Source of the DNA: Crocinitomicaceae bacterium | GTDB taxonomy: Bacteria; Bacteroidota; Bacteroidia; Flavobacteriales_D; Crocinitomicaceae | DNA: 61,812 nucleotides | Direction: 5' to 3' | NCBI GenBank assembly: GCA_017984635.1 | Contig: JAGNZC010000013.1 | Span: forward strand, 1 to 61,812 | Part shown: piece by piece, positions 36,214 to 45,177 of the stretch | Layout of the letters: each line of letters starts with the position of its first letter | How positions within the stretch are numbered: the first letter of the stretch is position 1 | Made by a program: the position numbers and the translations under genes | Notes under the pieces: model-generated | What the model was told of the DNA's origin: nothing | Database searches by the model: none | The model's input: the letters and a program-made list of their open reading frames with translations, nothing else

Positions 36214-37989
36214 TTATTTTTTTACTACTTTGAATTGAGTCGCTTGACCATTTGCTAAAGTAACGTTGAATAAGTACACACCACTTTCTAAGTTGTTCAT
36301 TGCAATTGGCGCTTTACCATTTACGATGTTAATAGAAGATGAAGCAACCGTTTTTCCTGAAAGATCTACAATTGAAATTGTAGCTTTTCCTTCTGCATTA
36401 ATAGACAATGTAACATCGCCATTAGTAGGGTTAGGATAAACAGCTCCTTCTATCGTTGTATTTTCATTGATACCAACTGTATTTGCTTCAGCACGAACAA
36501 TAATACTTGGTTGAGTATCAGATCCAAATCCAACAACATTCCAAGGATTTGTAGCAGTAGCATCAACAACATTGATAGGGTTAATTGGTTCAGCATATTC
36601 ATTTAAGTTAGCTGAATAGTTGTATGCATTGCTAATTCCTAAGAAAATTTTGTTTTCTGAAGGACTTACACAGAACAAGTATCTTTTGTTGTCTTCCAAT
36701 TCAAAAATAGTATTGAAAGCAGCATAAACTGAAGTGTCAGTTGTTGTCGTATTTGGATAGTAATAAGAATTAGATGCTAATTGGTTGTTAAAAACAGAAT
36801 TGAAAGATCCAGCATTTGTAAATGCAACATCGTTTAAGTCTGTAAATATATCTGACCATTCGTAAGCAGAAACAGTGAATTCTTGACCACTTAATGTAAT
36901 ACTATCTGAAGCATTTACAGCAAAGTTAAAGTAAATACCTTCAGCCATCAAACGACTTGCATTCGCGTCTTTGTAGTTAATACATTGCATGTAGCTAGTG
37001 TATGTTGTTCCACCAGGACGGGATCCATTTCCTGCTTCTGGTGTAAAACTTACTGTATCTAATTTAGAATAACCTAATAATGAATCAGAAACAAAGAATT
37101 CATAAGACAAGGTATTGTCAGCGGCATAATCATCCGTATTTGTTCCTGTTGTAGTGTACGTTAATTTGTAACGACCCGCAGGGTAAGTTGCAGGAGCGAA
37201 ATCAGGCAACACAAAATCCAAAGAATCACCGATTGGAAGTGCTGCAGGTGTAGAAGATTGGTTATAAATTGTAGCACCATTTCTAGTAACTTTAGCATTT
37301 ACAACAACGTTCGTTTGTGCATTTGTTCCGAAATTACGCACCATTCCTTTTACTTTAAAAGAGTAGTCAGTACCATTTTGAGCGATAACACTGTTGACAG
37401 CACTTAATTTAGAATAAGTAACCTCACCGTTATTCATACCAAAATCATTTGGATAAAAACCATTTTTGTTACCGATAAATGCTACAACTGATCCGTTTTG
37501 AATTGCTGAAAGAATATTAGCACCATCTAAATTATTAATCATTATAACTGGTATTGTTACCTGAGGACCGTCAGTCCCTCCACCCATTGCAATTACAGAG
37601 TTATCATTGTTAATAACAATCACAGCTATCGCTCCAGCTTGTTGAGCATTATAAGCTTTTAGACCGAATTGACATGTTCCTCTTCTCAAAACTGCAATTT
37701 TTCCAGTATATGAATTGATTGGAGATGCATTACAACCTTCGATTGATTTAGGATAACCAGTTGTAGTATTATTGCCTGGGGTTCCATCATTTACAATAAC
37801 AAGAGTATCTTCTACAAAAGTTCCAGGTGTTAAAAAATCTGGTGAACTCCAAGCTCCACCTGCTGGATCAGCCCATGTAAAGTTGTAGTTACCTGCAATA
37901 GAAGAGGGTGATGTTACTGCACAAATTACTTGTGAATTTGCCCAAAAACCAAACCCTACTAGTGTTAAAGAGAGTAATAATTTTTTCAT
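36214..37989 (-). CDS. PA-domain T9SS type A cargo protein
   Basis: 591 residues. A signal peptide (LTLVGFGFWANSQ) is followed by a protease-associated (PA) domain (about 80-180, with GKIAVLRRGTCQFGLKAYNA and GAIAVIVINND), two beta-sandwich regions (about 200-500), and a C-terminal T9SS type A sorting domain (VYPNPTNGDVTLSI, ending ESGVYLFNVTLANGQATQFKVVKK; about 515-591). PA domains usually accompany proteases, but no protease domain is visible, so it may bind peptides or substrates at the surface. It is a single gene between two strong terminators. Confidence 0.9.
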   Translation of the reverse strand: MKKLLLSLTLVGFGFWANSQVICAVTSPSSIAGNYNFTWADPAGGAWSSPDFLTPGTFVEDTLVIVNDGTPGNNTTTGYPKSIEGCNASPINSYTGKIAVLRRGTCQFGLKAYNAQQAGAIAVIVINNDNSVIAMGGGTDGPQVTIPVIMINNLDGANILSAIQNGSVVAFIGNKNGFYPNDFGMNNGEVTYSKLSAVNSVIAQNGTDYSFKVKGMVRNFGTNAQTNVVVNAKVTRNGATIYNQSSTPAALPIGDSLDFVLPDFAPATYPAGRYKLTYTTTGTNTDDYAADNTLSYEFFVSDSLLGYSKLDTVSFTPEAGNGSRPGGTTYTSYMQCINYKDANASRLMAEGIYFNFAVNASDSITLSGQEFTVSAYEWSDIFTDLNDVAFTNAGSFNSVFNNQLASNSYYYPNTTTTDTSVYAAFNTIFELEDNKRYLFCVSPSENKIFLGISNAYNYSANLNEYAEPINPINVVDATATNPWNVVGFGSDTQPSIIVRAEANTVGINENTTIEGAVYPNPTNGDVTLSINAEGKATISIVDLSGKTVASSSINIVNGKAPIAMNNLESGVYLFNVTLANGQATQFKVVKK

Positions 37990-38050
37990 AATAAAATAAT
38001 TTTAGTTTGTGCTAAGGTATAAAAAAATTAACAATTATTTATTTTTCAAT

Positions 38051-38085
38051 AAAAAAAAGCCGATTCATTTGAATCGGCTTTTTTT
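38051..38085. terminator. Rho-independent terminator of the sdh operon
   Basis: The stem AAAGCCGATTC paired with GAATCGGCTTT encloses an ATTT loop, flanked by runs of A and T. Just downstream of sdhB on the minus strand, and usable in both directions. Confidence 0.9.
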
Positions 38086-38105
38086 ACATTTTTTTTTATT
38101 GTATT

Positions 38106-38870
38106 TTATTCAGCTGTAATCATCGCTTTCATAAACTCTCTGTTCATGCGGGCAATGTTTTCCAAAGAAATCCCTTTTGGACATTCAACTTCACAAGCAC
38201 CCGTGTTTGTACAGTTTCCAAAACCTTCTTCTTCCATTTGACGCACCATGTTTAACACACGATTTGTTGCTTCAACTTTTCCTTGAGGTAACAAAGCATA
38301 TTGAGACACTTTTGCACCAACAAATAACATAGCTGAACTGTTTTTACAGCTTGCTACACATGCTCCACATCCAATACAAGCAGCTGCTTCAAATGCTTTA
38401 TCAGCGTCCGCTTTTGGAATCGGTGTTGCATTGGCATCGATTGTGTTTCCTGATGTATTGACAGAAACAAATCCTCCAGCTTGTTGAATACGATCAAATG
38501 CGCTTCTATCAACTACTAAATCTTTGATTACAGGAAATGCTTTTGATCTCCAAGGTTCAATGTAAATAGTTGCTCCATCGTCAAATTTACGCATGTGTAA
38601 TTGACACGTTGTAACCGCGTTGTCTGGACCATGAGCACGCCCATTGATATACAACGAACACATTCCACAAATTCCTTCGCGGCAATCGTGATCAAAAGCA
38701 ATTGGCTCTTGGCGTTCATTGATTAATTGTTCATTTAATTGATCCATCATTTCAAGGAAAGAACTATCCGTTGAAACATTGTCCAATTTATACGTTTCCA
38801 TTTTTCCTTTTGTATTTGCGTTTTTTTGACGCCATACTTTAAGGTTTACGTTGATGTATTTTGATGCCAT
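38106..38870 (-). CDS. sdhB: Succinate dehydrogenase/fumarate reductase iron-sulfur subunit
   Basis: 254 residues. The N-terminal 2Fe-2S ferredoxin domain has [16 protein letters not shown] and a later TTCQLHM Cys. The C-terminal part has the [4Fe-4S] motif [15 protein letters not shown] and the second cluster motif [15 protein letters not shown]. It passes electrons from the flavoprotein to the b558-type cytochrome. It is last in the sdhCAB operon, separated from sdhA by a four-helix-bundle gene. Confidence 0.96.
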   Translation of the reverse strand: MASKYINVNLKVWRQKNANTKGKMETYKLDNVSTDSSFLEMMDQLNEQLINERQEPIAFDHDCREGICGMCSLYINGRAHGPDNAVTTCQLHMRKFDDGATIYIEPWRSKAFPVIKDLVVDRSAFDRIQQAGGFVSVNTSGNTIDANATPIPKADADKAFEAAACIGCGACVASCKNSSAMLFVGAKVSQYALLPQGKVEATNRVLNMVRQMEEEGFGNCTNTGACEVECPKGISLENIARMNREFMKAMITAE

Positions 38871-38928
38871 ATTTTAAGTTTTTAGTTGTTTGGCACTAGG
38901 CATTAGTGAAGCCCATTTCCTAAACTAT

Positions 38929-39300
38929 TCAATTAATGTTATCTACTTTTTTAATAAATGAATTTAGCATTTTACTTTCAACTTCAATTTCTAAAAAAAC
39001 TTCATTTAATAAAGTTTTATTTGAGATGTAGTTGAATTTTTCTGCTAAAATCAATTGAGTTTCTAATTCATAAAGAGAACCTCTAGCAATTTTTAAAAAG
39101 TTAACATAGCTTTTTGTTGAATTACGCCCGTAACCTTCTGCAATATTACTTGAAATTGAAACAGCAGATCGCTTAATTTGACTTGTTAAAGAATAGATCT
39201 CTTCTATTGGGAATTCATTTGTAAGCATATAAGTATGCTCTGCTAACAAAATTCCATTTTGCCAAATTAGTAAATCTTTATATGTTTTAATTTCAGCCAT
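38929..39300 (-). CDS. Four-helix bundle protein (23S rRNA-IVP family) inserted in the sdh operon
   Basis: 123 residues of the IVP/S23 four-helix bundle family: TYKDLLIWQNGILLAEHTY, FPIEEIYSLTSQIKRSAVSI, SNIAEGYGRNSTKSYVNFL and an amphipathic last helix, all typical. Relatives lie inside intervening sequences of 23S rRNA genes or at scattered intergenic sites; the function is unknown. It lies between sdhA and sdhB on the same strand. Short, imperfect inverted repeats around TAGGCAT flank it (38895-38912 and 39306-39318), which suggests an insertion. See findings. Confidence 0.88.
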   Translation of the reverse strand: MAEIKTYKDLLIWQNGILLAEHTYMLTNEFPIEEIYSLTSQIKRSAVSISSNIAEGYGRNSTKSYVNFLKIARGSLYELETQLILAEKFNYISNKTLLNEVFLEIEVESKMLNSFIKKVDNIN

Positions 39301-39338
39301 TTTCTGCTTATGCCTAATTGCTCTCTATTGCTATTGCC

Positions 39339-41351
39339 TTATTTGTAATTTCTAGCTGCAATTTTGATGAATTCGTATTTCAATTCTTCTTTGTGTAATA
39401 CTTCTTCGTTGATATTATCTCCTTTGTATTCCCAAGCTCCAACAAATGAGAAGTTTTGATCATCTCTTAATGTTTCTCCTTCTGCATCTTGGTACTCTTC
39501 TCTAAAGTGTCCACCACACGATTCATTACGTTGTAATGCGTCCATCGCCATTAATTGTCCCAATTCAATTAAGTCAGCAACTCTTAATGCTTTCTCTAAT
39601 TGTGGATTCAATTCATCAGCAGATCCAGGAACATAAACATCTTTATTGAATTCAGCTTTTAATTCAGCTAATTCAACGATTGCTTCGTTTAATCCTTTTT
39701 CATTACGACCCATTCCAACTTTATTCCACATAATCAACCCAAGTTTCTTATGGAAATAATCAACAGATTTCGTTCCGTTGTTTGCTAAGAACGTATTGAT
39801 TAATTCTTTCACTCGTGTTTCAGCTTCATTGAATTCAGGTGAATCTGTTGAGATTTTACCTGTTCTAATTTCATCAGCTAAGTAGTTTGAAAGCGTATAT
39901 GGTAATACAAAATAACCATCTGCTAAACCTTGCATTAAAGCAGAAGCTCCTAAACGGTTAGCTCCATGATCCGAGAAGTTCGCTTCACCAGTTACAAAAC
40001 AACCAGGAATTGTTGATTGTAGGTTGTAATCCACCCAAACACCACCCATTGTGTAGTGTACCGCTGGATAGATTTTCATCGGTGTTTCGTATGGATTTTC
40101 GTCCGTAATTTTTTGGTACATGGTAAATAAGTTACCATATTTTTCTTCCAACCATTGTTTTCCTAAAGCTGTTACTTCTTCTGGAGTAGGATTGTGATTA
40201 CCTTTCGCATAAGCAGCTTGTCTTCCTTTGGTTTGAATTTCCGTAGAAAAGTCAAGGTAAACACCTTCATTTGTATCGTTTGATTCAATACCACGGCCTT
40301 CGTCACACACTTCTTTTGCAGCTCTAGATGCAACATCACGAGGCACTAAGTTTCCAAAAGCAGGGTATTTTCTTTCTAAATAATAATCTCTTTCTTCTTC
40401 CGATAATTCAGTTGGTTTTAATTGTCCAGCTCTAATCGCTTCCGCATCTTCTTTCTTCTTCGGAACCCAAATTCTACCTGAGTTACGTAAAGATTCAGAC
40501 ATCAATGTTAATTTTGCTTGGTTTGTTCCGTGAACAGGAATACACGTTGGGTGAATTTGAACATAACATGGATTGGCAAAAAACGCACCTTGTTTGTGTG
40601 CTTTCCAAGCAGCAGTTACGTTACTTCCCATTGCATTTGTAGACAAGAAATAAACGTTTCCATAACCACCAGATGCTAAAACTACTGCATGTGCTGAGTG
40701 ACGTTCGATCTCACCTGTAACTAAGTTACGCGCAATGATTCCACGTGCTTTACCGTCAACTTTAACGATGTCCAACATTTCGTGGCGGTTGTACATTTTA
40801 ACACGACCTAATCCAATTTGACGTGACAAAGCTGAGTATGCGCCTAACAATAATTGTTGACCTGTTTGTCCAGCAGCGTAGAACGTACGTTGAACTTGTG
40901 TTCCACCGAAAGAACGGTTATCCAACAAACCTCCGTATTCACGCGCAAAAGGAACACCTTGTGCGACGCATTGATCAATGATATTTCCAGATACTTCCGC
41001 TAAACGGTGAACGTTTGCTTCGCGTGCTCTGTAATCACCACCTTTGATTGTATCGTAAAACAAACGGAAAATTGAATCTCCGTCATTTTGATAGTTTTTA
41101 GCAGCATTGATACCACCTTGTGCAGCAATTGAATGCGCTCTACGAGGTGAATCTTGAAAACAAAATGCTTTTACATTGTAGCCCATTTCTCCAAGAGAAG
41201 CTGCCGCAGAAGAACCTGCTAAACCAGTTCCAACAACAATAATGTCGATTTTAGGACGATTGTTTGGTGCAACTAATTTTAAATGATCTTTGTAATCGGT
41301 CCATTTCTGAGAAATATGACCTTCTGGTATTTTAGAATCTAATGTTGACAT
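39339..41351 (-). CDS. sdhA: Succinate dehydrogenase/fumarate reductase flavoprotein subunit
   Basis: 670 residues. The FAD motif is [22 protein letters not shown]; the flavin-attachment region contains [15 protein letters not shown]; the substrate-site YTMGGVWVD and the [18 protein letters not shown] stretch are complete. The C-terminal region fits the group that pairs with one b558-type cytochrome. It oxidises succinate in the TCA cycle. It starts 18 nt after sdhC ends. Confidence 0.96.
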   Translation of the reverse strand: MSTLDSKIPEGHISQKWTDYKDHLKLVAPNNRPKIDIIVVGTGLAGSSAAASLGEMGYNVKAFCFQDSPRRAHSIAAQGGINAAKNYQNDGDSIFRLFYDTIKGGDYRAREANVHRLAEVSGNIIDQCVAQGVPFAREYGGLLDNRSFGGTQVQRTFYAAGQTGQQLLLGAYSALSRQIGLGRVKMYNRHEMLDIVKVDGKARGIIARNLVTGEIERHSAHAVVLASGGYGNVYFLSTNAMGSNVTAAWKAHKQGAFFANPCYVQIHPTCIPVHGTNQAKLTLMSESLRNSGRIWVPKKKEDAEAIRAGQLKPTELSEEERDYYLERKYPAFGNLVPRDVASRAAKEVCDEGRGIESNDTNEGVYLDFSTEIQTKGRQAAYAKGNHNPTPEEVTALGKQWLEEKYGNLFTMYQKITDENPYETPMKIYPAVHYTMGGVWVDYNLQSTIPGCFVTGEANFSDHGANRLGASALMQGLADGYFVLPYTLSNYLADEIRTGKISTDSPEFNEAETRVKELINTFLANNGTKSVDYFHKKLGLIMWNKVGMGRNEKGLNEAIVELAELKAEFNKDVYVPGSADELNPQLEKALRVADLIELGQLMAMDALQRNESCGGHFREEYQDAEGETLRDDQNFSFVGAWEYKGDNINEEVLHKEELKYEFIKIAARNYK

Positions 41352-41369
41352 ATCTATAATGGATTAATG

Positions 41370-42254
41370 CTATTTAGTAAAAAAGATATAAAGCGGAATC
41401 AATGCGAATGCTGCTGGAACAAGGATTGAAAATAATTTTCCAAATAATTTAATACCTGCGTTGTAGCGTCTGTGGTTGATTCCTAATGATTGGAATGCAG
41501 ATGAAAATCCGTGCATTAAGTGAAATGCTAAAACAATCATTGCCAATACGTAGAAGCCAACAGCTAAACCAGCCTTATCGTTTGCTTTTACTGCACTTGT
41601 GTCTTTTCCGAAAAAGGCAACTGTTAATGAATACAAGTCTTTGTATCCTTCGCCCATTTTAACATCCACTTGTTTGTTGAAGAATTCACTTCCATTGCGG
41701 ATTTCCATTTGTGCTTCGCCCATTTGAGATTTTTCGAAAGCACTTACTGGGAAATAATTGTCAGAATGCGTAATGTATAATGACTGTGGAGTTTTTGATT
41801 GTGGATCTACTACAGTAATCGTGTGTAACGGCATTGGATCTGATGAGTGTTTCATTTTCCACCAGAAATTCGACATGTGAATAACGATGAAAATTAAGAT
41901 GATACTTCCCAAAACTGCCATTTGACGTGCAAATGATTTTGAATTTGCGTTTGGTTTATTATAAGCATATCCAATCGGACGTGCTTTTTTGTTTTGGATT
42001 GTCAATAAAATCCCGTCAATTGCGTGGAATAGAATTGATAAATACGTTAGATACGACATCACCTTGATTAAAGGGTTGTGTGTCATAAAATACGCATACT
42101 CGTTGAAGGCACGTTTTCCTTCTTCGCCCGCTTTTAGGATTAATTGGAGGTTTCCTAATAGGTGACCTACCAAGAATAGGCATAAAAACAGACCAGTCAA
42201 TGCCATCCAATATTTTTTGGCGATTGATGATGATAAAATAGCAGACTTACTCAT
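41370..42254 (-). CDS. sdhC: Succinate dehydrogenase cytochrome b558 subunit
   Basis: 294 residues with five membrane helices. Haem-ligand His residues are likely in LFLVGHLLGN, ILFHAIDGI, FIVIHMSNFWW and FHLMHGFSSAF. Between helices three and four is a hydrophilic loop of about 70 residues (about 130-215), longer than in many homologues. It anchors SdhAB and passes electrons to menaquinone. It is first in the operon and has a TAAATTTG box 32 nt before its ATG. Confidence 0.94.
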   Translation of the reverse strand: MSKSAILSSSIAKKYWMALTGLFLCLFLVGHLLGNLQLILKAGEEGKRAFNEYAYFMTHNPLIKVMSYLTYLSILFHAIDGILLTIQNKKARPIGYAYNKPNANSKSFARQMAVLGSIILIFIVIHMSNFWWKMKHSSDPMPLHTITVVDPQSKTPQSLYITHSDNYFPVSAFEKSQMGEAQMEIRNGSEFFNKQVDVKMGEGYKDLYSLTVAFFGKDTSAVKANDKAGLAVGFYVLAMIVLAFHLMHGFSSAFQSLGINHRRYNAGIKLFGKLFSILVPAAFALIPLYIFFTK

Positions 42255-42286
42255 ACTTACTTAATTTCTAGTTGAAAAATTTAGTG

Positions 42287-42294
42287 CAAATTTA
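42287..42294 (-). promoter_or_regulatory. Candidate -7 box (TAAATTTG) for the sdh operon
   Basis: Exact minus-strand TAnnTTTG match 32 nt before the sdhC ATG. Confidence 0.5.
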
Positions 42295-42379
42295 ATAGAT
42301 TGAACAATTGAAAAGCGGTTTGGTTCTTATTTAGATTCATTTTAGATTAGAGCGTCTCTTTTAGCAGTCAATAAACCGT

Positions 42380-43285
42380 TTAAATTGAATCTATTTTCGT
42401 TAAAACGGTTTCGTTTTCTGAGACAGATAATTCATAATTTGCACCTAAAACAAGTGCTCGATTGTCTGAGATGTGTCCGGCAGGAAAATCAAAAGCAATC
42501 GGGATTTTTCTATATTCAAACGGGCGTAATAACAGTTCTTCAACGGAACTTCCGAAAGGAATTGTGGTATCTTCTAAATCCGTCATGCCACCGACAATTA
42601 GTCCTTTTATTTTATTCAAAGCACCTGCTTTTTCAAGGGCAAAAATCATGCGATCGATGTGGTATAAATGTTCTGCTAAATCTTCTATAAACAGAATAGA
42701 ATCTGTAAAATCTAACGCATCATTTGTACCTAATAAACTGTAAACAATGCTCAAATTACCACCAATTAATTTCCCACGGCACGTTCCAAATTTATTGTGT
42801 GTTGATGCTGGTGTAGTAATTTCTTTTAACGTTCCTTTTAAAGCAGAAAATAAGGTAGACAAGGCTTCTGGTGAATTGTCTTTAAAATTTAAGACCATTG
42901 AACCGTGAATACTCGGTAAATTGAATTGTTGCATGCGGTGATGAAACACAGTAATATCGCTAAAACCAATGATCCATTTTGGCTGACGGAGCATTCCTGC
43001 CCAATTTAATTGATCAACAATGCGCACGCAACCATAACCGCCTCTTGCGCATAAAATTGCTTTCACTTCTGGGTCATCCATTCCTTCTTGAAAATCGGCT
43101 TGGCGTTCGCTATCTGTTCCAGAAAAGTAGTTGTGTTGACCTAAACAATGTTTACTAACTTTCACGTTAAACCCATTTTTTTCAAGTAAATCTTTAGCGA
43201 ATAAAACGTGTTCTTGTTCGATTGCTTTTGCCGGGGCAGTGATGTAAACGACATCACCAGGTTGAAGATAAGGAATTGTTGTCAT
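42380..43285 (-). CDS. LD-carboxypeptidase (peptidase S66 / LdcA-MccF family)
   Basis: 301 residues from the ATG at 43285; longer in-frame starts would run through the promoter into the divergent tadA region. The S66 fold is seen in PYLQPGDVVYITAPAKAI, ARGGYGCVRIVDQL, the nucleophile Ser in IIGFSDITVF, the Glu in LFIEDLAEHLYHIDRM and the His in FPAGHISDNRAL. It trims the terminal D-alanine from murein tetrapeptides during peptidoglycan recycling, in the cytoplasm. An exact TACATTTG box stands only 4 nt before its ATG, which predicts a leaderless mRNA. Confidence 0.92.
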   Translation of the reverse strand: MTTIPYLQPGDVVYITAPAKAIEQEHVLFAKDLLEKNGFNVKVSKHCLGQHNYFSGTDSERQADFQEGMDDPEVKAILCARGGYGCVRIVDQLNWAGMLRQPKWIIGFSDITVFHHRMQQFNLPSIHGSMVLNFKDNSPEALSTLFSALKGTLKEITTPASTHNKFGTCRGKLIGGNLSIVYSLLGTNDALDFTDSILFIEDLAEHLYHIDRMIFALEKAGALNKIKGLIVGGMTDLEDTTIPFGSSVEELLLRPFEYRKIPIAFDFPAGHISDNRALVLGANYELSVSENETVLTKIDSI

Positions 43286-43289
43286 GAAG

Positions 43290-43297
43290 CAAATGTA
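43290..43297 (-). promoter_or_regulatory. Candidate -7 box (TACATTTG), 4 nt before the LD-carboxypeptidase start
   Basis: Exact minus-strand TAnnTTTG match ending 4 nt upstream of the ATG at 43285. If used, transcription would begin at or next to the start codon. Confidence 0.5.
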
Positions 43298-43363
43298 AAA
43301 ATTATTCGTTGTTTGCCTTCTTTCTTTCACCATTATATTTACTAGATTTATAGCAAAAAACGA

Positions 43364-43807
43364 ATGATTACTCCCTACAACGATGCTTATTTTATGAAGC
43401 AAGCATTGCAAGAAGCGCACAAAGCAGCTGCTCTTGATGAGGTTCCTGTTGGTGCTGTTATTGTGGCAAACAACCAAATTATTGCCCGTTCACACAATTT
43501 CACAGAGCATTTACACGACGTTACAGCGCATGCTGAAATTCAGGCCATTACGGCAGCTTCAGAGTATTTAGGAGCCAAGTATTTAACTGGTTGTACGTTG
43601 TACGTTACACTAGAGCCTTGTGTGATGTGTGCAGGCGCCTTATATTGGTCACAAATAGATAAAATTGTATTTGGAGCACGCGATGAGAAAAGAGGAGCAG
43701 GGCGTTTTCAAAATGAATTGTATCATCCGAAAACCTTATTGGTAAATGGCGTTTTGGAAGAAGAATGTGCTGAATTGATGGTAGATTTTTTTAAAAGTAA
43801 ACGGTGA
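43364..43807 (+). CDS. tadA: tRNA(adenine34) deaminase / nucleoside deaminase
   Basis: 147 residues of the CDA fold: zinc and catalytic HAE at residues 56-58 and PCVMC at 85-89. The start MITPYNDAYFMKQALQEA and the DEKRGAGRF loop fit TadA, which converts A34 to inosine in tRNA-Arg(ACG). A guanine or cytosine deaminase is less likely. It is transcribed divergently from the LD-carboxypeptidase gene. A 32-bp perfect palindrome begins 3 nt after its stop. Confidence 0.9.
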   Translation: MITPYNDAYFMKQALQEAHKAAALDEVPVGAVIVANNQIIARSHNFTEHLHDVTAHAEIQAITAASEYLGAKYLTGCTLYVTLEPCVMCAGALYWSQIDKIVFGARDEKRGAGRFQNELYHPKTLLVNGVLEEECAELMVDFFKSKR

Positions 43808-43809
43808 TT

Positions 43810-43841
43810 TTGTAGGTAATGTTCGCGAACATTACCTACAA
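43810..43841. repeat. Perfect 32-bp palindrome between tadA and the pirin gene
   Basis: Two 16-nt arms (TTGTAGGTAATGTTCG and its exact reverse complement) meet with no spacer at TTCGCGAA. It starts 3 nt after the tadA stop. There is no clear T-tail, so it is not a standard terminator. It may be a protein-binding site, an extruding hairpin, or a terminator/mRNA-stabilising stem shared by converging genes. Confidence 0.9.
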
Positions 43842-43927
43842 ACCGAACCATATAACACAAAACAACTAATGCATAACAGGAAAAAGGTGAAAGAGGCAAC
43901 AAAGATTGATTCAAATAGGTAAAAAAA

Positions 43928-45061
43928 TTACCCTTTAATTTCTTCTCTACCGTCAGAATGTTTGGCGAAACGACCGCGTTCACGGGCATGTACCTGATCA
44001 TTTTTCGGCCAAGGCCAACCTCCAAATTGTGTTTTTTGATAATCTTCAAATGCTTGGTAGATTTCTGCTTTGGTATTCATTACAAAAGGTCCATGTTGCA
44101 CAACAGGTTCTTTTATGGGTCTTCCTTGTAGTACCAAAACTTTAGCTGTTTCAGGTCCATTTTTAAAATGAATGTCTTGAGTTGGATCTACTTCTGCGGC
44201 GTGGTAATGTGGAATCACCGTGTCATTTGCAGCAATTCCTGTTCCTTCATAATAATAGATTGTACGATTGATTCCAGCTTGGGTGGCTGGCAAGGTCCAT
44301 TGAGCATTTGGTTCTAATTGAATGTTGTAAATTGCAACGGCATTATTAGCATCTGCGGCCCACGAATTTGGGGGTGGAGTATTAGCTTGATTTTTTCCAA
44401 GTTTTCCAACTAAAACCTCAACTTCTGTTGTATGACCCGCTGCATCTTTTTCAGTAAAACTGGGTACTTGATCGTTCCAAATCATTTTGAAATGAGGTTC
44501 CACCATTTTGCTTTTCGCAGGCAGGTTGAGCCAAATTTGGAATAATTCCAGCGGATTGTTTTTATCTGTATGAATCAGTGGAAACATTTCAGAGTGTTGC
44601 ACGCCTTTTCCAGCTGTCATCCATTGCACATCACCATTTCCGTAGCGACCAGCGGCTCCTGTAGAATCAGCATGATCTACGAGTCCTTCTCGAACGACAG
44701 TAATTGTTTCAAAGCCTCTATGCGGATGACCTGGAAAACCGGGCACATCCATTCCGTGGTACATTCTAAATCCATCTTTCACGATGAAATCTTGTCCTAA
44801 GTAGCGTCCTTCTAAAGTTGAAGTAGGCCCCATTTTTTCATTTCCAGCTGGGTATTTATCTTCATGGTGAACACAAAACAAGAAAGGGTCAGCTGTTTCC
44901 CATTGAAATCCAAGAGCGCGAATGGTTAAAATACTTTTTTTAGTTTCCATAGTTTTATTGATTGCTTGTTGTGAGTTTCCAATTAAAGGAAAAGTAACAA
45001 GAGATGAAATACCAAGCATAAATTTTTGAAGAAAACTTCTTCTAGGAACATTGTTTTTCAT
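43928..45061 (-). CDS. Pirin family protein with Tat-type signal
   Basis: 377 residues from the ATG at 45061 (45067 is an alternative). The N-terminus has twin arginines in VPRRSFLQKFMLG followed by a hydrophobic stretch ending in GNSQQ, a likely Tat export signal, which is uncommon for pirins. The two cupin halves follow, with the pirin HPHRGFETITVV and GDVQWMTAGKGVQHSEM motifs carrying the metal ligands. Pirins bind iron; some act as quercetinases, others as regulators. Export would suit an enzymatic rather than a DNA-related role. Converges on tadA. Confidence 0.88.
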   Translation of the reverse strand: MKNNVPRRSFLQKFMLGISSLVTFPLIGNSQQAINKTMETKKSILTIRALGFQWETADPFLFCVHHEDKYPAGNEKMGPTSTLEGRYLGQDFIVKDGFRMYHGMDVPGFPGHPHRGFETITVVREGLVDHADSTGAAGRYGNGDVQWMTAGKGVQHSEMFPLIHTDKNNPLELFQIWLNLPAKSKMVEPHFKMIWNDQVPSFTEKDAAGHTTEVEVLVGKLGKNQANTPPPNSWAADANNAVAIYNIQLEPNAQWTLPATQAGINRTIYYYEGTGIAANDTVIPHYHAAEVDPTQDIHFKNGPETAKVLVLQGRPIKEPVVQHGPFVMNTKAEIYQAFEDYQKTQFGGWPWPKNDQVHARERGRFAKHSDGREEIKG

Positions 45062-45133
45062 GGTCAATTATCATTTACGTGGATGTAAAAATAATTTATT
45101 TCATCCAACTAATTCATAACATAGGTTAATAAA

Positions 45134-45159
45134 AAAGGCTGTCTAATCAGACAGCCTTT
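45134..45159 (-). terminator. Rho-independent terminator of the pit operon
   Basis: The stem AAAGGCTGTCT paired with AGACAGCCTTT encloses a 4-nt loop and has a T-run on the minus strand. Lies directly downstream of the phosphate transporter gene. Confidence 0.88.
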
Positions 45160-45177
45160 ACTATTCAGTTAATTGAA

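Noticed and set aside
43286..43477. 64-residue N-terminal extension of the LD-carboxypeptidase
   Set aside because: It has no homology to the S66 family, crosses the promoter box, and overlaps the tadA coding start.
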